Of a stretch of 64,000 nt of DNA, positions 53,837-64,000 are shown piece after piece. The notes under the pieces were generated by a model. The model ran no database searches, was not told the DNA's origin, and saw only the letters and a list, made by a program, of their open reading frames with translations. A program made the translations under genes and the position numbers. The stretch covers positions 4,712,001 to 4,776,000 of the forward strand of contig SRSI01000050.1 in the NCBI GenBank assembly GCA_005656395.1, in the 5' to 3' direction. This stretch comes from Strongyloides papillosus (taxonomy: Eukaryota; Nematoda; Chromadorea; Rhabditida; Strongyloididae). Positions within the stretch are counted from its first letter, which is position 1. Every line of letters begins with the position of its first letter.

Positions 53837-56270
53837 AATGTTGACTTGCAGCTTCCTTTACTTCATAAAGTTCATACTTTATTGTAAAGCTATTTTCTCC
53901 AAATTATACGTATTACTCCAATTTGTTTACCGTTCAAAAAGCGCCTCGACTGGCAGGAGAGTCAGCTGGAAATTAGAATGGTCTATCTACACTTTTCTAT
54001 AAAGTGATAGCATAATATTGTTAAAAAAAATTTTTTTAATGATAGTTGAAGTAAATAAATATTTATTAAAAAACGTGTAAATTTAATATGAAATACCGGT
54101 AATTATGTAGATTATAATAACACAATTAAAATACCAATAAAAATGATTGATTGATAAAAAAAACTAGTAATAACATAAAAAATATATTTCAAAGGGTAAA
54201 AGAGAGATAATAAAGTAAAAAATATGCTAAGCAAAATAGCCAATTTTCCTTAAATCGAGCATCTGTCTTATTGCAGCTAATTAAATATAAGAATAACAGA
54301 TTCTTAAAATTTTCTTATGAAAAGTAGGCAAAAAATGTTATAGTTAATTACCTATGAGGAAAATTAAGCTATTTAATTTTTTTCCCTCCCGAATATGAAT
54401 AGGAAGTTGACCTTTGTTATTAATAATAATAGTAAAGAGTTATCCATAATTCCCATAAATCATTCCTCAATTCTTCCTCAATCTTACCATTCTTCATTGA
54501 GGGATTCTAAGATTTATGTTCATGGTTTTTCAATAGAATCATCATTACCTTATTTTCTTTGATGTTTAACATATAATACAAGTAATTGTTCCATTTTTTG
54601 AACTTAAAATATCATGTACCATCTTTTCTTACTCATTCACTATCTTTTAGCCTTAACATTTATCTTTATTTACCATGCAAAGTATTTTTATATCAGAAAA
54701 AAAAGAAACTACCAATATTTGGTATATTCCATGCACAACAATATAGAGAAAAGAACAATCAAATTACCATAACATTAAGATTCCCTTTTCCTTATCAAAA
54801 TCACATTTCAGTACAAAATATTAGAGAGTAGATAAACTCTAATACCAATTAACTTTTAATTTACCCTAAAGTTTCTTTTTCCTTTTTAAAAATATTATTT
54901 AATTTGTATAAAATTACCATACTAATATTTTTCTGCTCGAATTTACTTTGAGTGATAACAAATATTATTATAGTTTAATGATTTATATAGTGAGTTATCA
55001 AAATTTGTTAGATTTCTTTTTTAAGTTTCAAAAAATGTTATATTTCTTTCTACTTCTCTCGTTTTATATATTTTATTTAAAAAATGGATTCTTTTTTATG
55101 TTAATTATTTTTATAATGTCGTGAAAAATAATTTGACAGTTAAGAAATATGATGTTATAGTATTTTTTTCGAGTCCAATATACAGCACATTAATATATGC
55201 CTTGTTAATTAAAGATCACACTCATGCAATATGTCAAGTAGTTTGATTTCCTCCTAATCTCCATCTCCAAACACTAATCTTTTTGTATACCATTTCCAAT
55301 TTATTGTAATCACATAATAATATCATTGCAGGTTCTTTTTGTAACAATGATAATTAAAAACCAATAAAAATCCATTAAAATTAATTCTTTTTTGTGTGAG
55401 ACATTAAAATATCAAAAGGAAGTACCCTCTCCTTTTATTCTTAATTTTTTTTACATAACTATTATTTAAAATATTATTTTTATAGCTTAAGCATTATTAT
55501 CCTTATTTGAATTTTTATGGAATGTATCAAATATAGATATACGCATGTTAAAAGTTATCATTTTTATAACAACCCCTATATCATTAAATAGTTTTTAGGC
55601 CAACATTTGGTATATTCTTAAAACTTTTCTTAACATAATATAGTCCCAGTATAAAAAGTGTTCCTTATTATTATAAAAGGTGATTTTATAATAAGTTATT
55701 CACACTTTGTAACATATAGTATATATTACTAAATCTGGCCCTTATCAATAGAAGTTATTATTCATAATTATTTTGAAGTTTCATAGATATAAACCTTATT
55801 CTTTTAGTAATACTTTCCCTTTGTCCAAACTACTTTTTATATATTTATATAGTTATTGTTATAAATTTCGCCTAGATGAATCTCGAGAGTGATAAAAATT
55901 TATAGTTAACCCAAAATATGCCCTAAATTTTATTATTATCAAATAGTACGAGAGATTAATTAATAAGTAATAAAACCAATTAATTTAATTTCATACCCAA
56001 TCATAAATACTTTTTGTAGCTCCTTTGTTTTTATGAGGAAACGAAATCTTAAAAGCAAATTATGAGATTATCTCTTTTCCAGGTTTAATCTCTACCAAAT
56101 ACAAGCTGTTTTGGTGTATATACGTATTTATATATTATTGTTTAAGAAGCAATAAATTTATGAAATCTTCTTTTATTTATTTATCACATTATATTTGGTT
56201 TGCTAATTGTTGTGTTAAAGTAACAGATTTAACAGTTTAACTTTGGGAAATATTATTATAGTATTTAGTG
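53837..56270. other. Intergenic between LARS2 and the FN3/MAM gene
   Basis: 2.4 kb with no gene found. A less A+T-rich patch at 53935-53980 is close to the LARS2 start and may be promoter. Divergent transcription of LARS2 (-) and the FN3/MAM gene (+) starts from its two ends. Confidence 0.45.
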
Positions 56271-57905
56271 ATGGCAAAATTATTACTGTATATTTGTGCT
56301 CTTTTATCAGTTGTCTATTCACAAGAAGGTAAGTTATCTTTTTATTAATTGATTTATAACCTTTTATTGCTATAGAATTTAGAGCTCCTGATCCACCAAC
56401 TTCGATAAAAACAAAGGCAACATCTGATACTATTACATTATGGTGGGAACCACCGGAATCTCATTTGCAAATTCTAGTTAGAGGATATACGATATCATAT
56501 GGTATCGGGACACCGTCGAGAAAACTCGTTCTCGAAGGCGTTCACACTAACTCATTTACAATTGAGAATCTAAGTAAGTTAATGGGAAAAGATTTCACTA
56601 CAATTGATAATATTTTTTAGAACCAAATACAACGTATGTTATCGTAATGACGGCATACAATGAAGCCGATGAGGAGGATAGTGAAAAAGTTTACATAACA
56701 GAGACAACACATATAGAAAAGACTGTTGACAATGATACAATATACAATTATTTGAAGGCACCCCAGATAACTGAAATAATACCATTGAAAAATGGTATCG
56801 TTGAACTTAAATTTGTTGATAGTAATACTGAAAGCACAATGAAGAACTACTTTGTTAAGTACAACATTTATGGAACTGATGATGAGTTTGAAGTGATAAC
56901 AACAAACAAGAATATTTTGATCGATGATTTGGATGCTGGAGTCAAGTATGAATTCAAAGTTAAAGTCAAAGATTCAGAAGGTAACGAATCGGAGTTTAGT
57001 GAAAAGAAATCTGTAGTTACACTTGACGATATAATATCTATTGATAAAGAACCTGCAAATTGTGATTTTGAGAAAGAAAAGGATTGTAAATTTGTTAGTG
57101 ATAGGGAAGCTCCATTGAAATGGAAGAATATTGATTCAAAGATACCTGATAGTTATTATCCTTCTCCAAGATATGATGATATATCAGAGGAGACGTTTCA
57201 TTATATGATCTTAGAAGCATCCTCAGATCCATATGATACATTCGGTAGATTGTTATCACCGAGTTATCAAATACTCGACAAGTCCCACTTCTGCTTAACA
57301 GTATGGATCTATGTGACACCATCTTCACAGGGTAGTTTCACAATATTCATGAAGCCATTAGACACTCAAGAGCACGAAATAATTTATAAAGAAAGATTCG
57401 AAAAAATGTCTACATCACATTGGTCAAAGTTAAGTTTAGATATCAAAAAATCAAATTCCATTTTCAAGGTAAGTATAATTATATATTTGTGTAATTAGAT
57501 ATTATGAAGGTATTCAACACAATAATAATATTTTAAATTAATGATATGTGACTTTACATCATTTTTTTCTTGTAGATAATTATTGAAGGACAAAAATCAG
57601 TGACAAGTGAAAAGTTTATGATAGCTGTTGATGATTTTTCTATTAGATCAGGACATTGTGATGGTTCATGGAGCGATGATTCAAATAATTTGAAGGAGAA
57701 ATGTGAGTTTTTTAATGTAAAGATAATTAAAAATACCACTAACGGTTTCATTTGTAACTTCGAAATGATACATATTAATATATACTCAATCATTATATGC
57801 CAAATTTTGTTTTTATTAACTTTCGCTTTCAATTTAAAGATGGTCTTAACTTCAAGATTGTTGCGCAAGAACATCTATCATTCGGTATTTTGTGAAGCTA
57901 TATAA
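56271..57905 (+). CDS. FN3-FN3-MAM single-pass membrane protein, four exons
   Basis: Exon 1 (56271-56328) is a signal peptide (MAKLLLYICALLSVVYS). Exon 2 (56376-56573) and exon 3 (56621-57468) encode two fibronectin type III domains. The first (about 21-115: PDPPTSIKTKATSDTITLWW, RGYTISYG, NTTYVIVMTAYN) is like the FN3 domains of DCC/neogenin-type receptors. A MAM domain begins CDFEKEKDCKF at residue 233 and ends in exon 4 (57576-57905) with AVDDFSIRSGHC at 396. A hydrophobic segment (about 436-458) and a short tail follow. All introns are GTAAGT/AG, 47 bp for the first two; phases fit (1, 1, 0). The product is 477 residues. A cell-adhesion or receptor role is inferred. A GTGAGT near 57702 could splice to an alternative end. 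Confidence 0.8.
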
Positions 57906-60900
57906 AAATGATTGAAGAGTTGTAAAAATTGTTATTATTATATTGTCCTTAAAGACCCCTACTCCATATAACGATAAATATATAAATAAACTTATATATA
58001 GTTAGAACGTCACTTCCTATACTAACTTAAATTATAGTTAAAAAGATTTTTATTCTTTACTATCCATTAAATATAAAATTGTTATTAATGTAACGATAAA
58101 AATTGATAATTTTTACATTATTAACACGCTATCTAATATATCGTTTATTGTTATTAAATTTTTATTAATTTATTAATAGCTCTATTTATAACCATCATGT
58201 GCCATAAAATTTATCTATTGTCTTATTTAAGGATTTTCCCCTTTAATTATAATTTATTTTAACTCCGTCTCATTTTACCTTTTACCGTTTTTTTTGTGCA
58301 GGTGTTTTGCTTTTTTAATGAATTATTAATACAAGTAAAATCTTTTTATCCTTTTAATGACATTACAAGAAAAGAATACGTATTCTAAAAGAAAGAAGTT
58401 TTGAAGTACCTTATTTTGTAAATCATAATTGGGAAGAGGAGAAAAGTTTGAAAAAGAGATGTAAAAGGATCTTAAGAATATGGTGATTAAAAGGAATTAG
58501 CATAAATATTAGGAATAGATTATACAGGAGATCGTAATGTTTATCTCATTCTTATTCACAAATCTATAGATACTATTAGGTAATCATTTGACACTTCCTC
58601 TTTACATTTATGACATTTTATGCTCCATCTGTTGAATGTTCTTTTGTTTCAACTATTAATAAAACATCCATACTATAATTATATTATTCTTTTGGTACCA
58701 TTTATTTTTGTAAAAAAGGCAAAAATCATTTTGTATTATAAATAATGTACGTGCTCCATCTATCCTATTCTTATAAATATTTCTTTATACATAATAATAA
58801 TGGCATTTTATTTAAAAATATTCCACATTTCTTCTCTTTATAACTTCATTCTTGGCTTTAAGAACAAAGCAACCAAATAGATTTAATATTTTAAAATAAA
58901 GAATCTTCTATTATTTTATATTTTAAGAGTTACTATTTTTTTTCTGTAGTAAGTAGTATCTACAAAAGTGTATCCCTTTATATTATATATTATTAAATAT
59001 AATGAATAATGATGTAAAAAATAAATAATAAATACTTGAAGGATCTTCTTTTTCTATATCTATATAATTTTTATAAAATACTCCAAAAAAAGAAATAACA
59101 ATTTCATTTTTATTTATTGTCTTTAAAATAGATATATAGATTTAACTATTACTTTTAAAAAAGAAATGATGGTATGAATGTGATTAATGCTATTTTTTTA
59201 AAGAAGGAAATATTTATATAAGGAAGGTTGTTGAAAAATTTTGGTAACTCTTTTATGGAAAATCATAGATTAAGAAACTTATAATATATGTATAACGAGC
59301 TTTCCTAGCTTTTTTCCTTCTTTTACAGTTATAAAGTGTCTAAAGATTAAAAAAGTTATGAATTAAAATTGTCATAATAAAATTATAAAAATTCTTTATT
59401 ACAATATTCATTCTACCAATATTTAAATTCTTTTGGTATTCTCAATAATACAACTGCCAAAGTAAATTAAGATATAATGTCCTTATCATTCTCTTTTATA
59501 TTATTTTAGATTTTTATAAATGATAACTATATAACAATAATTTTACTCTAAAATTCCCCTTAAATACTTCTCCCAAAATAAAATCTTAATTATTATTATA
59601 TGTTTATTCCCTATATTGGCATGTATCAATTATAATACCGACCAATATTATGACAGTTCTATTTATTTTATCAATTATTTATTAAAAGTCCCCATCACAT
59701 TCTCATGATCATCTTCTACTTTTATTTAAAAAGGTATGTCTCTTATAATTTATATAGTTTATAATTTGTGATGATGTCACAAAAGAATAATGATCTTTTA
59801 TTATTACTATTATTTATGATAATAACTCTTTATGATAAATAATTTGTTTATATTTCTTTTGTGTACTTTTTTTAATCTCCTTATTGTCTTTGTATTTTTT
59901 CTTTTGAAAAATATATCCCCATTCAATGTATATTTCATTCTTCTAGTTGTAACAACATTTTAATGCCAAAAAAGTTGAAATTATAAATAATTCAAAGTGA
60001 AAAAAATAAGATAAAAAGTATAATATACTATTAGAAAGTGAAGAAAGTCATATGTTTTTTTTGAGTATCTTGAAAAAATTAGAACAAAAATATACATTTT
60101 AATACCATATATTTATATAAACTATAAAGATAAAAGAACTTAGGAAGAGAAAAAAGATTTACTAAAAAGTTTTGATTTTGACATTTTTAATTCCCTTTTG
60201 AGTCTTCCTCCTAACATGTATTTTCTTTTTATTATTATATATATATATTATATTTCAATAATCGGTTTGTCTTTTGAATAATTTTTCTTTACACCATTTT
60301 TATGTATTTTATATTTTCGGAAAACCAAAGTTTCATATTTTATGCCATTAAATATATAAATTTATCTATGGTCATTTTTAATATTTTTTTCTATTGTGAT
60401 AAGGAGAAAAATAAGTGTACTATAAGTGGTTGATATTTATGGTATTTTTATGTATTGGTACTTTTAAGATGTACTAATTTAAACATATAAGTACAAGTTT
60501 TGTGAGTTTTTTTTTCTCATATTTTCATTATTCGCCCCTCCAGATGATTGAGAGATAAAAAGTTCAAAAGGATATAAATAAAAGTTCTTTTTTTATGTCT
60601 TGTATCTTTGATTATATAAATGGGAATTTTGTAATTAATATATTTATGTATTTACATTTGACTAGGAGATGGTAAAAAATTGTAGATCTTTTGTAAGGTG
60701 ATTAAATATAATTAATGTTCCATATTACACTTTAAAAACATATATAAATTTATATTAGTTAAATAAATTTTTGTTATAATTACCCTTTTATTTAATTTAT
60801 CCAAATTTTTTTCAACTATAATCTTAGTAATCTAATTACATTCAACATCATATGAAGGTGATTGATTCTCCTTCTGTTTAACTATTTTTTCTCCGAAATT

Positions 60901-61178
60901 TTATTAACCTTTGAGTTTCCAATTAATATATTGCCTCTTTTTTTTCTTTTTATTTCTTTCTCAATTATTAATAAAATTTAAAATGGTATTTATATGTAGT
61001 TTAAATATATTATTACTACTTTTATGTATTCTCAATATACAGTATATTTATATTGTTTTATTCAATATTTCTTTTAGTTAAAAGTGTTTTCCTAGAAATT
61101 ATATATTATTTTCATTACCTTTTCTATAGTAAATATATATAAAGTTTTATATATGTTTATATTAATATCGCTATTGAT
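57906..61178. other. 3.3 kb intergenic region
   Basis: A+T-rich, without gene or repeat that I can support. It lies upstream of the collagen gene, so promoter and enhancers may be here. Confidence 0.45.
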
Positions 61179-63000
61179 ATGATCTCAAAAAATATACTAA
61201 AATCTATTATTATATGTTGCTTTCTAATAATATTATCCAAAGTAAATGTTGCTGAATCATATTATTCATATTTACCGGGAGGTTAGTATAATCATAATAA
61301 ATAATATTTATAAAAAGTTCATATTTTGAAATATATTTTTTTTATTTTCCATTATCATAAAAATTTGGATTTTTCGGTTTAATATTTTAACAATGATACA
61401 CCATTGTAATAATGTAATTTTTATACCGATAATTAGGTATTACATAACAACATTTCTAATGTGATTCAAATATATAAAAATATTTAAACAGATGTCTTTA
61501 TTGAAAGAAAAAAATTATGTAATTCATTGAAACTATCATCTAAGGTTGTAAAACAAATTCATTTATTTTGTATAATCTTTTTATTGCCAATAAAAATATA
61601 GTCGCAATTAATATATGTATTATACTTCCATCTGATAAAATATAGTAATATAAATCTTTTTTTTATTCTATTTGATGTTTTTACAATAAAATTACTAAAA
61701 TATATGTAATAAAAATAATATAAATATTGCCAGCTTAAGATGTTATTTATTTATAGAGATAATTTTAATATATATTATTTATTTTGTATAAAATATAATT
61801 AATGGAAGAGTCATTTTATCTTTTTAGAGTGTAATATAGTTTTATGCTCTTCAATATGTTTATCATCAATCATTTTTGATCTTAAATGCCTTTTTCTCTT
61901 TTAATATAAAAGGATATTATTTTTATAGAGGAGTTGAGATTAAAGAAGATTGTGTTTTGTAGTACAAAAAAGTTTATGAGTATACACTAATATATGATTA
62001 GATTGAAGTAAAATGAAACTATTAATAAATGTTATTTGGAAAAATACATTAAATATTATATAATTGAACCTTTTTTATAAAATAACAAAAAATACATTAT
62101 AGATGATGAGACATACTTGGATGTTTTATCACTGGTGAAAGATCATGTCAAAAGTGACTCGAAAATATACGAAACCAAAGGTCTCGATGGCTTTCCAGCT
62201 GTGGCCATACAAAGAGGGGCAGAAATTGTCGTACCATATAGAAGTTACCTTCCAGAAAGATTCTACAGAAATTTTGCCATTGTAACTACCGTTAAATTGA
62301 GCGACAAAAAAGGAGGTTTCCTTTTCTCTGTCTTGAATCCTTTTGATACAATCATTGCTCTTGGTGTGAGTATAACTGAAATTGGATCAACTGGTATGAA
62401 CATTTCTTTATATTATACCAATACAAATAACCAAGTTGAATCAAATATTTTGGCATCCTTCATTGTTCCGGATATGGCATATAATTGGACACACTTCGCC
62501 ATCGAAGTCAATGAAGATGCTGTCATATTATACTTCAATTGCAAAAAATACCAAGTAAAACAGGTGAGTCATCATTTACAGTGATACGAAAATAGACCAT
62601 TGTCCCATGATTAAAAACAATGATACTAAAATTGATAAAATTTTGATTTATAATCAAAAAATAATACTTATTATTATTATTTTTGCAGGTCAGAAGGAAA
62701 CCAATGCAATTGCCTATTGATGATGTTCATAAATTGTATGTAGGCTCCGCTGGTCCCATAATTGGTCAATCTTTCGAGGTTAGTTTATGATAACAGAAAA
62801 AACCTTCTTTTTTTGATAAAGGATTAGTGGTAGGAGAGGAAACAAAGTCAAAAACAATAAATTTATAACGATATAAATGTGTAAAATCAAACTTCAATTA
62901 TCATTGTTTATCAAAATGTTTATTTTCAATCAAGGGAAATGGTGGAAGACAATACAATGGACAGGAGATGAAAGTCTTCATATTCCCCTTCTCCTATTTT
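61179..63000 (+). CDS. cle-1: Collagen XV/XVIII-like (CLE-1) 5' exons: signal peptide and TSPN/laminin-G domain
   Basis: Exon 1 (61179-61281) is a signal peptide (MISKNILKSIIICCFLIIL). An 821-bp intron (61282-62102) leads to exon 2 (62103-62563, phase 1 join), and a 125-bp intron to exon 3 (62689-62778, phase 0). Together they encode a thrombospondin-N/laminin-G-like domain: DVLSLVKDHV, FRNFAIVTTVKL-type strand (YRNFAIVTTVKLSDKKGGFL), ALGVSITE, ISLYYT, NWTHFAIEV, LYFNCKKYQV, LYVGSAG. This order matches the N-terminal domain of collagen XV/XVIII, basement-membrane collagens with a C-terminal endostatin (C. elegans CLE-1, axon guidance). A further exon from 62935 (GNGGRQYNGQEMKVFIF) is likely, but its end is unclear. 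Collagen and endostatin parts would lie beyond the window. Confidence 0.7.
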
Positions 63001-63910
63001 ATTTTTTTTAATCTTTATATTAAAAATTTCACACTATGGAATGTGTTAAGTGGTATGATAACTTCTAGTTTATCTTATAATAATATATATTTTTAAATGT
63101 GAGAATATTTTATGTATTAGTAATAATCTAAAAAGATTCTTTTTTTAATAGATGTAGGAAGTTTCTGTGATAGTATATATAAGATTATATTGTTGTTGTA
63201 GGAAGTATTAATCTCACAGTTATCGTCAAAAAGAAATATGTTTAGTTTAGGGTTTTTTTTTTAAATTATGATTTGTTTAATTTAAAACAAAGAGAAGTCA
63301 TTCTCTTGATATGGCATGTTATCACGTATTAGTTGGTTTTTTTTACTATTTTCATTTATATTCACATTTTCCTTTCAATCACAAAGGAGCGCTTTTCTTA
63401 TTTAGTTGTTTACATACATAATTGAGAAAGTACAACATCTGCCTAAAAAATTTTGAAATCTAATCAAATATCTGTCATAGAAATATTAATTTTTAATGAT
63501 TTCTTTTACTATAAATAAAACATAAATGATCTATATCAATTAAAATACCACTTATTTGATTTTTATTTCTACAAAAATCATACTTAACATAAATATAACA
63601 TTTAACTTGTTATTATTTATCTCTAAGTTCAAAACATATAATATAAATGTATACAATTTCTACATTTTTTATACCAAATATAAACAAATGAATCATGAAA
63701 ATAGTTTAATAGTTAGGAGTTCATTTACATATTTAAAATTAAAATATTTATTTTGTTTTAATTTGAATATAGATAGATTATTATCTAACTTTTTTATATT
63801 TACTTTACTATTAGATATCGTTTTATATTTCAGAAAGAGAATAGTTATTAAGGAAGTTTTATACTTATTACCCCATTATTTTCTTGGTCAATATTATATT
63901 TTTCTTTGAA
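63001..63910. other. Probable intron or spacer
   Basis: A+T-rich, without a supported exon. The long plus-strand frame 63556-63909 has the composition of translated A/T sequence. Confidence 0.4.
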
Positions 63911-63983
63911 ATGAAGTTATTTCATTTTTATGTAGTTTTCTTCCTAACATTGGTCTACTTATGTGAGGTATCATACCAAAAAG
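63911..63983 (+). CDS. Signal-peptide first exon at the window edge (partial)
   Basis: The ATG at 63911 opens 24 codons of classic signal peptide (MKLFHFYVVFFLTLVYLC, then EVSYQK), ending in phase 1 at a GTAAAA donor (63984). The phase and the trailing G equal those of exon 1 of the collagen gene at 61179. It could be an alternative start for the same gene or the first exon of the next gene; the window ends before this can be told. Confidence 0.5.
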
Positions 63984-64000
63984 GTAAAAGATTTAGAGAT

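Noticed and set aside
63556..63909. 117-residue plus-strand frame
   Set aside because: Phe/Ile/Leu/Tyr-rich translation of A/T DNA; no domain, no plausible splice context.
1..64000. tRNA, rRNA or spliced-leader genes
   Set aside because: I looked for tRNA B-box (GGTTCRAnnCC) and paired stems on both strands by eye and found none that folds; covariance-model search would be decisive.

Overview
The window is about three-quarters A+T and reads as nuclear DNA of a nematode. The genes have short GT..AG introns of 38-47 bp with GTAAGT-like donors. They include nematode-typical families: a transthyretin-like secreted protein, seven-transmembrane chemoreceptor-like proteins and Argonautes of worm-specific type. 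The extreme A+T content and intron size suit the Strongyloides group (clade IV), but that placement is an inference.

Left part (1-39 kb): repeat- and fragment-rich. It opens with a 1.66 kb inverted-repeat element with TA flanks. A tandem cluster of four small secreted cysteine-rich peptide genes follows; two are intact and two are broken, and the intact ones have a six-cysteine CS-alpha-beta (defensin/scorpion-toxin fold) pattern. Next come a frameshifted chemoreceptor, a decaying ABHD17-type hydrolase, and an intact translation factor eIF2D carrying a lineage-specific run of six-residue repeats. A broken NAALADase (M28 peptidase) fragment abuts nested hAT-like and pogo/Tigger-like MITEs. Then follow a two-exon transthyretin-like gene, a dead mariner inserted beside a CACTA-like transposase remnant, and a piggyBac-type MITE split by a young LTR retroelement whose two LTRs are identical. 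After that there is a gene ending in an AT-hook across a homopolymer frame break.

From 25.7 to 38.6 kb there are remnants of conserved genes: an Argonaute MID/PIWI piece (-), an Argonaute N-domain piece (+), a Pumilio piece (-) and a proteasome alpha-3 piece (-). They lie among a 189-bp satellite, a 180-bp tandem repeat, a second mariner and two more large inverted-repeat elements. This looks like a gene-fragment graveyard in a repeat-rich domain.

Right part (39-64 kb): transposon-poor, with intact genes and long intergenic spaces. It holds a two-exon Sra-like chemoreceptor, a 608-residue secreted orphan, a 47-residue membrane micropeptide, a three-exon Thr-rich type I membrane protein and mitochondrial leucyl-tRNA synthetase. 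It also holds an FN3-FN3-MAM membrane protein, the 5' exons of a collagen XV/XVIII (CLE-1-like) gene, and a further signal-peptide exon at the window edge. Several of these are cell-surface or matrix proteins. I see no rRNA, tRNA or CRISPR array. Exon joins were worked out by hand from reading frame and splice sites and have no transcript support.
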